Source: Streptomyces endophytica
GTDB taxonomy: Bacteria; Actinomycetota; Actinomycetes; Streptomycetales; Streptomycetaceae
Assembly: GCF_026153355.1 (NCBI RefSeq)
Contig: NZ_CP110636.1
Coordinates: 6,386,001-6,450,000, forward strand
Length of the DNA: 64,000 nt
Reading direction: 5' to 3'
Shown one piece after another: positions 18,218 to 25,755 of the stretch; within the stretch, counting starts at the first letter, position 1; every line of letters begins with the position of its first letter. Made by a program: the position numbers and the translations under genes. The notes under the pieces were generated by a model. It was not told where the DNA came from and searched no databases. It saw only the letters and a program-made list of their open reading frames with translations.

Positions 18218-18784
18218 TCAGGGACTGGTGGAGCTCGGCAGGAGAGCGAGCTTGGCAGCGATGGTCGGTGCAGGGACCTTGGTGAAGGGCAGCCACCGGT
18301 AGTCCGTGACTTCCTCGACTTGAAGGTGGATCTTCCGCTCGCCGAGAAGCCGGAAAGCGAACCGGAAGTCGTAGTGCTGGTGCGCCGGTTCGCCTTTGCC
18401 AGGGTTGGCTGCGATGTCGTGTACATCGATGTCGAGTGGGATGCCTTCGTAACCCATCAGCGGCTCCACGGCGCTGGGCGGGATGCCGGCCTCCTCCTGG
18501 AGTTCCCGCAGGGCGGCACTGGGGAGATCGGTGTCGGCGGGCTCGATGTGCCCACCGGGAGCGAGGTCCTTGTCCAAAATCTTGTGGCGGATGTGCAGCA
18601 CTTGATCGTGTCGGTCGATCACGATGGCGCTGCAGGTGATGTGGCCGGGGTAGGTCTTGCGGCTGGTCGGGGCCTCCGGGCGTGTCAGGGCGTCCAGAAG
18701 AGGCCTGAGCGCTTCCCGCTCGTCGGGATGGCGCCTGAGGTATGCCTCGGTCGTGTGGTGGATGTGGCTGCCGGACGGGGGCAT
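18218..18784 (-). CDS. NUDIX hydrolase
   Basis: 188 residues. The NUDIX box is spread over GGHIEPADTDLPSAALRELQ followed by EEAGI, matching GX5EX7REUXEEXGU. These enzymes cleave nucleoside diphosphates linked to another moiety, and such a protein in a cluster with a cytidylyltransferase could control nucleotide-sugar or modified-nucleotide levels. The first ~45 residues are a helical extension. The start is the ATG at 18784, five bases after the stop of the SAH-hydrolase-like gene, with AAGGTGATC as ribosome binding site. Specific substrate unknown. Confidence 0.87.
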   Translation of the reverse strand: MPPSGSHIHHTTEAYLRRHPDEREALRPLLDALTRPEAPTSRKTYPGHITCSAIVIDRHDQVLHIRHKILDKDLAPGGHIEPADTDLPSAALRELQEEAGIPPSAVEPLMGYEGIPLDIDVHDIAANPGKGEPAHQHYDFRFAFRLLGERKIHLQVEEVTDYRWLPFTKVPAPTIAAKLALLPSSTSP

Positions 18785-18789
18785 GTGGA

Positions 18790-19911
18790 TCACCTTGTGA
18801 AGTGGTCGAGCCAGGCTCGGGCGATGGCCTGGCGGGCGTCTGGGGACATCTCGTGGAGGCTCGGTTCGTGCGTGCCCCGGCTGAGTGCGGATGTGGCGGC
18901 GAGTATCTCGGCTTGGACGAGGTGGATGTATGTGCCGACGGCCGCGCCATGCAGGAAGTTGACGGCGTTGCCGTTGGCGAGCACGTAGAAGTAGTGGCCG
19001 GTCACGTCGTAGCGAGTCAGCTGATTCCCGGCTGGGGTGCGCCGGTAGAGGTCGTCGAGCGCATCGAGTTCGAGTTCGTCCTCGGAGGAGGTGACCGAGG
19101 CGACGTACGCGCCGTTGTGCAGGGCTGCGAAGTCGCTCTGCCGTAGGGCCAGGTTGCCGGTGGCGCACAGTACGAGGCCGGCCTTGTGGATCGCTTCCGT
19201 GCAGGTGGCGGTGGTGCGGAAGCCCTGGGCGTGGGCTTGCACCTGCTTGACGGGATCGTTGTCATAGACGACGACGCGCAGGTCGTGGGCTCGCAGGGTC
19301 TGGGCGATACTGCGGCCGACTTTGCCGAATCCGATGACGCAGGCGTCGCGGCTGGTGAGGATGTCGCCTCGGGTGCGCACCAGGGCTTCCGTGGAGAAGA
19401 CGATGGACCGACCGACGAGGTGGTCCTCGCAGTCCTTCAGCGGCGAGCGGGCCACCGAGAAGACGGGGCAAGGCAGTTGGCCGAGCGCCACGTATCGCTG
19501 GTGGCCGTTTTCGGTGTCCTCGACGACTCCCAGGATGCGGCCGGAGAACTTGTCGACCAGAGTGTCGAGGCTGGGAGCGTAGTAGCCGCCGATGTCGAGG
19601 AGGACGACGTCGCGACCGGGTGCGGTTTCTTCGAGGTACTCCAGGGCACTGGTCGGATCGGCGAACAGTTCGCGGGTGAGGGTGTGGACGGCGTATGTGC
19701 GGCGGACTTCTGCCAGAGCCTCTCCGGTCACCGACTTGGGCTTGGGGAGAACGGCGGCGACGGTGGTCGTGCGAGCCATCGCGCGTAGAAACGCCGGGCG
19801 CTCGGGGAGCAGGTGCGTAATGATCAGCGAGGTGGCCTGACCAGCGGCAGGGAAGCGTTCGGTGATTCGTCGGAAGAAGGCGTCCAGCCGTGCCTTTTCT
19901 GGACTCTCCAC
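18790..19911 (-). CDS. S-adenosylhomocysteine-hydrolase-like NAD-binding protein
   Basis: 373 residues, shorter than the usual 430-490 of AdoHcy hydrolase. The central Rossmann motif CVIGFGKVGRSIAQTLRAHD (192-211) is intact. Other family-like features are GVVEDTENGHQRY before it and a NGNAVNFLHG segment near the C-terminus, resembling the closing segment of AdoHcyases. The N-terminal substrate domain is divergent (HLLPERPAFL), so it may act on another thioether or nucleoside, or oxidise the 3'-OH of a nucleoside in the AdoHcyase manner. Starts with GTG after AGAGAGG; it lies 27 bases behind the epimerase. In this setting I infer a tailoring oxidoreductase rather than housekeeping methyl-cycle function. 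Confidence 0.75.
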   Translation of the reverse strand: MESPEKARLDAFFRRITERFPAAGQATSLIITHLLPERPAFLRAMARTTTVAAVLPKPKSVTGEALAEVRRTYAVHTLTRELFADPTSALEYLEETAPGRDVVLLDIGGYYAPSLDTLVDKFSGRILGVVEDTENGHQRYVALGQLPCPVFSVARSPLKDCEDHLVGRSIVFSTEALVRTRGDILTSRDACVIGFGKVGRSIAQTLRAHDLRVVVYDNDPVKQVQAHAQGFRTTATCTEAIHKAGLVLCATGNLALRQSDFAALHNGAYVASVTSSEDELELDALDDLYRRTPAGNQLTRYDVTGHYFYVLANGNAVNFLHGAAVGTYIHLVQAEILAATSALSRGTHEPSLHEMSPDARQAIARAWLDHFTR

Positions 19912-19938
19912 AGCAAGTCCTCTCTCGTCGCCAGGTGG

Positions 19939-20934
19939 TCAGGCAGCCCTTCGATACGCGGGCTGGGTCAGGGCATGCATCTGTGCGCGCATGCCGGTGG
20001 GCAGGTCGACCTTCGGCTGCCAGCCGAGTACGGACTGGGCGCGGCGAGGGTCAGCGCGGGTGGTCAGTACGTCTCCGTTGCGGACGTTGTCGCCGTGGAT
20101 CTGGATCTCTCGGCCGGTGAGGTGGTTGGCAATGTTGATCACGTCGAGCAAGGAGGCATTGGCTCCGCCGCCGACATTGACGATGCCCGTGTCGATGGGG
20201 GCACCCGCAGCAGAGATGGTGGCGGCGACAGCGTCGTCGATGTACGTGAAGTCGCGGCGCTGGTGGCCGTCTCCGTACAGCCGCAGTGGCTCCCCGGTCA
20301 TGGCGGCGTGGAGGGCGCGGTGGGTGAACATGTCGGGGCGCTGGCGAGGGCCGTAGACCGTGAAATACCGCAGCGCGATGACGCTGGTGGGGCAGTCGGC
20401 TCGGGAGGCGTGAGCAAGGCAGAGCTGTTCCTCGGCGAGCTTGGTGACCGCGTACGGGGAAGCCGGGCGGGGGTGATCACCTTCGACGCTGGGGCCGCCG
20501 CTGGTAGGCCCGTAGACGCTGGAGGAGGAGGCCACGACGAGCCGGGGGACGTGCATGCGGGTGGCGGCGTCCATGAGCCGCTGGGTGGCAAGGATGTTGG
20601 AGTTGACGTACTCACTGAACTGCGGTCCCCATGAGGGCCGTACACCAGGGATGCCTGCCAGATGGAAGATCACGTCTGCGTCGATGAGGAGCGGGTCGAT
20701 CGCGCAGGTGAGGAGGTCCGCGGTGATGTGCATGTAGCCAGGGAGACCGTGCAGTGCGGCCATGTTGACAGCGGCCGTCTGATCTCTTGCGGGGTCGCGG
20801 CGATCGACGCCGATGACGGTGGTTCCTGTCTGGAGCAGGGCGTGGGCGAGGTGGGATCCGATGAAGCCGGCCGAGCCGGTCACCAGCGCGCGCCGAGGGC
20901 TCGATGCGGTTGCGGCGGAGTGGGTGTCTGACAC
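19939..20934 (-). CDS. NAD-dependent sugar epimerase/dehydratase (extended SDR)
   Basis: 331 residues. N-terminal TGSAGFIGSHLAHALL binds NAD. The catalytic Ser/Thr lies in VASSSSVYGP and Tyr-Lys in SPYAVTKLAEE, followed by RYFTVYGPRQRPDM and a YGDGHQRRDFTYIDD segment, all typical of UDP-sugar 4-epimerases and GDP-mannose dehydratases. The best guess is nucleotide-sugar 4-epimerisation. The GTG at 20934 has CTGGAGAG eight bases upstream; longer in-frame extensions upstream have no ribosome binding site and overlap the kinase gene. Sits 35 bases behind the kinase-like gene in the operon. It supplies or alters the sugar part of the predicted product. Confidence 0.9.
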   Translation of the reverse strand: MSDTHSAATASSPRRALVTGSAGFIGSHLAHALLQTGTTVIGVDRRDPARDQTAAVNMAALHGLPGYMHITADLLTCAIDPLLIDADVIFHLAGIPGVRPSWGPQFSEYVNSNILATQRLMDAATRMHVPRLVVASSSSVYGPTSGGPSVEGDHPRPASPYAVTKLAEEQLCLAHASRADCPTSVIALRYFTVYGPRQRPDMFTHRALHAAMTGEPLRLYGDGHQRRDFTYIDDAVAATISAAGAPIDTGIVNVGGGANASLLDVINIANHLTGREIQIHGDNVRNGDVLTTRADPRRAQSVLGWQPKVDLPTGMRAQMHALTQPAYRRAA

Positions 20935-20969
20935 GGAACTCTCCAGATGTGGGTTGGCGGGTAGGGAGG

Positions 20970-21806
20970 TCAGCTCAGTTGGGACAGGACGGTGCGGCCG
21001 TGAGCGCTCAGGAGGACGTCGCCCTGTTCGTGGCCGCGGACGATTGCGGTGACGGCTTCGATGGCACCGAACCGCTCCAGGAGCCGTCGTTCGGTGTCCG
21101 TGAGGCGACCGCCGTATCCGATGAAGAACACCTCGCGCAATCGAGGGGCCGCCTGCCAGTGGCGGAAAGCAAGTCGGGCGAAGTCCCGGATGCGGGCGTC
21201 GCGTCGCATGTGCTCGAAGTCGAAGGCCCAGAAGCCGTCTCCGATGCGCCAGTTCCTGGGCTGGTAGTCGAGGTGGCAGACGGCGCTGTCCATGCAGGTA
21301 CCGGCCAGCTCGACCGCGACCTGCAGGAGGAGGTTTCGCTCGGTGCCCGATAGGAGGTCTGCGCGGTCGGCCCTGGCAACCCAGCTTCGGAGACGGACTG
21401 CCAGCTTGTCTCCCGCGTCGCCGGCGCTCCGACGGCACGTCGCCTGGTGAAGAGCTCGAAGTGCAGCTCCGGCATCGTGGTGCGCCCGCTCCTCCTCGTC
21501 CGAACCAGGCGGGAGTGCGTCACCGCTCTGACCGGGAACGGCGGTGAGCAGCAAGGTTTGCGTCGAGTCCTGCTGGCCCGCTAACTCAGGTGCGTGGTCT
21601 TGGAGATGGTGTCGCCACGTCAGGTATGCCTGTGTCTCTTGGACGTATCGGGCCTGGCTTCTGTGCTGCTTTGCGAAGTAGGTGTTGCCCCTGGTGTCGA
21701 CGAGCTGCAGGAGGTGGGGCGGGAGCGTCGGGTCGGCGACGATGCTGACAGCTCCGACCGTCTGGCGCGCGAGTTGGACGCGCGGATCGTCGTGGGCGGT
21801 GCTCAT
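20970..21806 (-). CDS. Aminoglycoside-phosphotransferase-family kinase
   Basis: 278 residues. The Brenner motif is VCHLDYQPRNW (H-x-D-x4-N) and the metal-binding DFG equivalent is AFDFEHMRRD. The N-lobe has FAKQH with the expected ATP-binding lysine. The family phosphorylates small hydroxylated molecules (aminoglycosides, choline, homoserine, sugars), so it could phosphorylate a cluster intermediate or confer self-resistance. The start ATG 21806 overlaps the stop of the histidine phosphatase gene (ATGA). It is one of three such proteins in the region (also 22456-23220 and 33848-34726). Confidence 0.85.
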   Translation of the reverse strand: MSTAHDDPRVQLARQTVGAVSIVADPTLPPHLLQLVDTRGNTYFAKQHRSQARYVQETQAYLTWRHHLQDHAPELAGQQDSTQTLLLTAVPGQSGDALPPGSDEEERAHHDAGAALRALHQATCRRSAGDAGDKLAVRLRSWVARADRADLLSGTERNLLLQVAVELAGTCMDSAVCHLDYQPRNWRIGDGFWAFDFEHMRRDARIRDFARLAFRHWQAAPRLREVFFIGYGGRLTDTERRLLERFGAIEAVTAIVRGHEQGDVLLSAHGRTVLSQLS

Positions 21807-22459
21807 GGCGTCGCTCCCGCTGCTAATGCGGCGAGGTGGGCGGTGTCGTTGTGTCGGTCGAGCATCCAGCGGCGCTGGCCGAGCCGGTTGTGGTGGTGCT
21901 GCCAGCGGGTGACGGAGGCGTGGGAGACGGTGAAGCCGGCTTCCGTCATCGGCCCGAGTCCGAGCAGGAGGGCGTGTGCGGCGAGGATCGTTTCGCCGTG
22001 GGCGGCGAACACGACTCGGCCCCCGTCGTGACGGGCGATGAGGTCCTGGAGAAACGCCTCGGCTCGCTGGAGGTAGCCGTTCCAGGTGTCGGATCCTGCG
22101 GCCCACGGTTGGTCTGGGTGGGCATGCGGTCCGCCGTTCGCTGCGGTCTTGACGTAGTCCCAGGACTTGCCGTCGGCCTCACCGTGGACGGGTCCATCGA
22201 GACCAGGTTCAACGACGGGCTCCAGGCCGAGGGCCTGCCCGAGGATCTGCCCGCTCTGCTGCAGGCGCAGTCGGGGGCCGGCGTAGAGCGCGGTGAAGGG
22301 CTGGGCGCGGTGCTCGGCAGCCAGCTGGACTGCGGCCCTCTGGACCTGGAGGTATCCGCGGCGCGTCAGCCCGGTGCAGGTTGCGGGTCCGCCGACGCGG
22401 CCGTCGACGTTGCAGCGAGCCTCGCCGTGGCGGACGAAGACGAGTTCTGTGGTGATCAT
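21803..22459 (-). CDS. Histidine phosphatase (phosphoglycerate-mutase-like)
   Basis: 218 residues. The phosphohistidine motif VFVRHGEARCN is at residues 7-17, the second catalytic His is in FAAHGETILAAH, and a conserved Arg is in AGPRLRLQQS. This branch hydrolyses small phosphate esters. Adjacent kinase-like genes suggest a phosphorylate/dephosphorylate logic typical of protective-group strategies in antibiotic biosynthesis; that is inference. It shares ATGA overlaps with the genes on both sides. Confidence 0.88.
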   Translation of the reverse strand: MITTELVFVRHGEARCNVDGRVGGPATCTGLTRRGYLQVQRAAVQLAAEHRAQPFTALYAGPRLRLQQSGQILGQALGLEPVVEPGLDGPVHGEADGKSWDYVKTAANGGPHAHPDQPWAAGSDTWNGYLQRAEAFLQDLIARHDGGRVVFAAHGETILAAHALLLGLGPMTEAGFTVSHASVTRWQHHHNRLGQRRWMLDRHNDTAHLAALAAGATP

Positions 22460-23220
22460 GAGGTGCCTTGGATTTGTTGGCGCTGATGCAGCCAGCCGTA
22501 GTGGTAGCCGTGACGCCCGGCGTACGGCGCGGTCAGTACGGCGTGCAGTGCGAGGAAGTCGCCGAGGCGCTCTCGGCTCGTCGCCCCCAGCTGGGCGTCA
22601 TGCCGGGCGGCGGCATGGTTGTAGCTGTTCAGAGCCGCTTCGATACCGGGTGGGTCGATCGGGCCGTGCGTCATGATCAGCGTCGTGATCAGCTTGGCCA
22701 GGTCGTATCCGAAGGGCGCGACGGTGACGTCGTCGGTGTCGACGCTGAAGATCGTGCCGTCCTCGGTAATCAGGAAGTTCCGCGGGTTGCTGTCCTTGTA
22801 GAAGGCGGCGGGCCCATCTGCGGAGCGCTCCAGCAGCGTCAGCATCGCGTGCAGAGCGGCGGTGTCGGGCAGAAAGCCCTTCTCCAACCGGTTGCGCAGC
22901 GCTACTTCCCGACAGGAACGGAAAGCCGGTAGAAGGCTGTCCTTCCGGGGTTCGTGCGGCATGTCCAGCTGTGCTGCGTGCAGGTCACTTGCCCACGCAG
23001 CACCGTGTGCATCGCCCAGGAGGGCAGCCAGGGACAGCAGGTCCTTCTTCTGCGCATGACGGCCGTCGATGTGCTCAAAAGTCAGGCTGGTCGGCCCGAC
23101 CACAGTCAGCGCCGGCTGCCGTAGCGGCTTCGCATGGGTGGCGAGCCACCCGTAGTGGTGGGCAGCGGCAGCGGCCTTCGCCGGGGTCTCGTAGTGCTTG
23201 GTGAAGTGGAAGGGCGTCAC
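22456..23220 (-). CDS. Phosphotransferase-like protein with altered catalytic motif
   Basis: 254 residues with an APH/choline-kinase-like C-lobe: AAFYKDSNPRNFLI aligns with the H-x-D-x4-N loop, but the His is replaced by Lys, and SVDTDDVTVAPFGYDLAKL gives the metal-binding aspartates. The N-lobe is short (TSLTFEHIDGRH). Loss of the His may reduce or change kinase activity. The GTG start overlaps the methyltransferase stop (GTGA), and its own stop overlaps the phosphatase start (ATGA). It could be a kinase for a carbohydrate intermediate or a degenerate regulatory copy. Confidence 0.75.
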   Translation of the reverse strand: MTPFHFTKHYETPAKAAAAAHHYGWLATHAKPLRQPALTVVGPTSLTFEHIDGRHAQKKDLLSLAALLGDAHGAAWASDLHAAQLDMPHEPRKDSLLPAFRSCREVALRNRLEKGFLPDTAALHAMLTLLERSADGPAAFYKDSNPRNFLITEDGTIFSVDTDDVTVAPFGYDLAKLITTLIMTHGPIDPPGIEAALNSYNHAAARHDAQLGATSRERLGDFLALHAVLTAPYAGRHGYHYGWLHQRQQIQGTS

Positions 23221-24062
23221 GTCCGGCCTCCCGCCGACCGGGCCACGACATAGGTGATGTCCGAGGTAGCGGTGATCGGCTTGTCCGGGTGCCACTCATG
23301 GAGCGCGGCGGCCAGGGCGCCCGGGTTGCCGTACAGACCAGGTGCGAGGTCGTACTTGGGGTTGGTGGCGAGGTACTCGGCGGCGTGGTCGAGGCCGGAG
23401 AACTCGAAGCCGTGCTCCTCGTGCTCGACCGCCACCACGTCCAGGGCCAACTGGGCCAGCTCAGCGAGGTTGCCGCCGTGCGCGGTGGCGTAGAGGCTCT
23501 CGTGCCGCTCGGCACGCGGGTCGAGACCGGAGGCGGCGATGAGGGTGTCCATGTCGCTGTAGCTGTCGAGCGCCTTGGTTACCAGCACGGCGAGCCCACC
23601 GGGAGCCAGGGAGCGGGCGATTTCCGCGATGGCTCGCCCAGGGTCGGGTGAGTGGTAGAGGCAGAATGCCGCAACAGCCAGCTCACAAGAATCATCGGGC
23701 AGAGGTAGATGGTGAAAGTCCCCTTGGAGGAACGCCACTTGCGTTCCGGAGCGGTGGCTGACGCGGCTTCGAGCGACGGCTACCAGGGCGGGAGAAGCGT
23801 CGATACCCACGAGCCGCTGCGGCTTCAGCTGCTGGGCCAGGACTTGGCTGCTGCTTCCGCGACCGCATCCGATGTCCGCTACCAAGCCGATACGGCGATC
23901 GGACCTGGCTCGGTGCGCTTGGGCGAGCTGGACGATGGTCTCGGGGACGGGACGGCCTGCGGTCTTGGCCCGCATCAGCGCGCTGGAGCGGCTGGCCAGC
24001 CGGGCGGCGTGGCCGTACAGCTCGCCCTGCCGGTCAGGGTCAAGAAACGGGTTGGTGATCAC
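23217..24062 (-). CDS. Class I SAM-dependent methyltransferase
   Basis: 281 residues. The SAM-binding motif I is VADIGCGRGSSSQVL, with GIDASPALV as motif II and DDSCELAVAAFCLYHSPDP as the motif IV region, the classic UbiE/COQ5-like order. The N-terminal part (LYGHAARLASRSSALMRAKT) is a helical lid. The start GTG 24062 has GGGGGTG nine bases upstream; upstream in-frame codons overlap the kinase gene and lack a binding site. Likely methylates the cluster product; the neighbouring SAH-hydrolase-like protein could remove by-product. Target atom unknown. Confidence 0.85.
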   Translation of the reverse strand: MITNPFLDPDRQGELYGHAARLASRSSALMRAKTAGRPVPETIVQLAQAHRARSDRRIGLVADIGCGRGSSSQVLAQQLKPQRLVGIDASPALVAVARSRVSHRSGTQVAFLQGDFHHLPLPDDSCELAVAAFCLYHSPDPGRAIAEIARSLAPGGLAVLVTKALDSYSDMDTLIAASGLDPRAERHESLYATAHGGNLAELAQLALDVVAVEHEEHGFEFSGLDHAAEYLATNPKYDLAPGLYGNPGALAAALHEWHPDKPITATSDITYVVARSAGGRT

Positions 24063-24093
24063 GACCCGCACCCCCGCTCGGGGCGCGGCGCCC

Positions 24094-24606
24094 TCAGGTG
24101 TGCTGGGCGGCGACCTGCTGCAGCCAGCGTCGGGTGTGCCGACGGCTGGTGAGGAACACCACATCGGCATGCCCAGCGGCGAACTCTTCGATCTTGGCCA
24201 TGACCCGCGGTCGCATCTTGCGCCGGTACGTCGCGACGTACTTGATCACGCCCCAGGTGATGCGGTTGTGCACCCCGTTGCCCTTGTGTCCGGCGCCGTG
24301 CCGGATCTGCCGGGAGAAGATCCCCCACAGTGCGGCCGGCGTCGAGACGTCCATCAGCACCACGGTGTCGCAGGCTTCGAGACGGATCTGCAGCGTGGAG
24401 TTGTAGTTGCCGTCGATGATCCACGTCGGCTGCGCGACCAGATCGCGCTGCACCTCGGCAAACTTCTCCATGGGCAGGGCGTTCCACTCGTCGTCGTAGA
24501 ACGCGGCATCCAGATGCGTCACTGGAGCGTCCAGGATCCTGGCCAGCTTGCGGGCAAGATCCGACTTGCCGCTGCCTCCACAGCCGACGATGGCTACCTT
24601 CTTCAT
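24094..24606 (-). CDS. P-loop kinase (adenylate-kinase/FlaR-like)
   Basis: 170 residues. Walker A GCGGSGKSDLARKLA at 8-22, then THLDAAFYDDEW and WIIDGNYNSTLQIRLE, segments typical of the small FlaR/topology-modulation kinase-like family, which resembles nucleoside and nucleotide kinases. A lid of basic residues (RRKMRPRV) follows. The start is ATG 24606, 96 bases after the glycosyltransferase-like gene, the widest internal gap in the operon. It may phosphorylate a nucleoside or sugar intermediate; no substrate can be read from sequence. Confidence 0.83.
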   Translation of the reverse strand: MKKVAIVGCGGSGKSDLARKLARILDAPVTHLDAAFYDDEWNALPMEKFAEVQRDLVAQPTWIIDGNYNSTLQIRLEACDTVVLMDVSTPAALWGIFSRQIRHGAGHKGNGVHNRITWGVIKYVATYRRKMRPRVMAKIEEFAAGHADVVFLTSRRHTRRWLQQVAAQHT

Positions 24607-24702
24607 GGTGCTCCAGCCTAGAGGTGCTCGGGTGCCCGGACGGCTCGGCCGCCGGAACACATACGGATGACCGGGGCCTGCCGGCCCATGCAAGGCGGTC
24701 CA

Positions 24703-25755
24703 TCATGCGGCCCCCTGCCTTGGCGAGGCGGCGGTGGTGATCACGTCCAGCACGGTCTCCAGCGCGTCAACCTGGTGGCTGAGCCGGAACAGCTCCAGTC
24801 GGCCGATGCACTCCGAGATCAGTTCGGCGTGCTGGTGGCTGCCCGCGATCTTCTGAAGGCCGGCGATCCGCTGGATCACTTGGTCGCCGGTCCTGACCAC
24901 CAGGTCCTCGGGCACAAACCGCTCGACGTGCCGGATGCCGGCCGGCGCCAGCGGCAGGCAACCGGCCAGGACAGCCTCGAAGATCCGCTGCGTCATCTGT
25001 CCGACCGCGGCGTACCGCTCGGGCAGGAGCAGGACCGTGGCCAAGGTGGTGCTGTAGAGCCGGGAGACGGCGCCGAAGGGGATTCGGCCGAGGAAGGTGA
25101 TGTGGGGCCAGCGCGCGGTGCGGGTCCATTTGCCGCCCACCTGGTGGTCGAAGCGGGCGGCGGCCGGAGCGAAGAAACGGTCGAACTCGTCGTCGCGGTC
25201 GTACTGGTTGCCGACATAACCGAGCGGCGTCTTCCGGTCCTTACTGGCCAGGGCGATGGAGTCGGCACCGTCCAGGAGCGCGTCATCGACGGGGAAGAGG
25301 AGGCGGTGGGCACCGGGGGTGGGCGTGAGGGCGGCCTCGCATACCTCGACGTTCCGGTTCCGCCGCCAGATGTTGTCCTCGCGCAGTTGCCGGTCCTTGT
25401 CCCAGATCACGGTGGGGGTACGGCGGCGAACGGTGTAGTGCTGGAGCAGCTCCGCTTGTCGGTGGAGATCACAGGTATGTCCTTGGGTGCCGCAAGCAGT
25501 GGTGTTGCGTCCTTCGATGGGCCAGCGCCATTCGAGAAAGAGCACGTCGATGTCCGGGAGGCCAGCGTCGAAGGCGTACGCGCCGCCGAGGTCGTCCCCG
25601 GCTTCGAGGTGATCGCGGTCAGCCTGGAGAAACACGATGTCGTGGCCGCGTCCGAGGAGCGCGTCGATCAAGGGTCGGCGGTGGCTGCGGCCTCCGTCGG
25701 GGGTGTCGGTGACTCCGTTTCCGAGGAAGCCCCAGAAGCTGTATCCGATCTTCAT
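24703..25755 (-). CDS. GT-B-fold glycosyltransferase-like protein
   Basis: 350 residues. Start MKIGYSFWGFLGNG is a Rossmann-type beginning of a GT-B N-domain. The C-domain has FLGRIPFGAVSRLYSTT, LLPERYAAVGQMTQRIFEA and VLAGCLPLAPAG, the pattern of spore-maturation CgeB-like and GT1/GT4 enzymes, in which an Arg/Glu pair (QRIFEA) binds the donor nucleotide. I choose ATG 25755, which overlaps the carbamoyltransferase stop (ATGA) with GGTGG upstream, over the GTG four codons earlier. Predicted to attach the activated sugar to the acceptor of this pathway. Donor unknown. Confidence 0.75.
   Translation of the reverse strand: MKIGYSFWGFLGNGVTDTPDGGRSHRRPLIDALLGRGHDIVFLQADRDHLEAGDDLGGAYAFDAGLPDIDVLFLEWRWPIEGRNTTACGTQGHTCDLHRQAELLQHYTVRRRTPTVIWDKDRQLREDNIWRRNRNVEVCEAALTPTPGAHRLLFPVDDALLDGADSIALASKDRKTPLGYVGNQYDRDDEFDRFFAPAAARFDHQVGGKWTRTARWPHITFLGRIPFGAVSRLYSTTLATVLLLPERYAAVGQMTQRIFEAVLAGCLPLAPAGIRHVERFVPEDLVVRTGDQVIQRIAGLQKIAGSHQHAELISECIGRLELFRLSHQVDALETVLDVITTAASPRQGAA

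Noticed and set aside
22456..23220. Reading the kinase-like protein as an antibiotic-resistance enzyme
   Set aside because: The catalytic-loop His is replaced and nothing ties it to a known resistance enzyme; kept as a family-level call.
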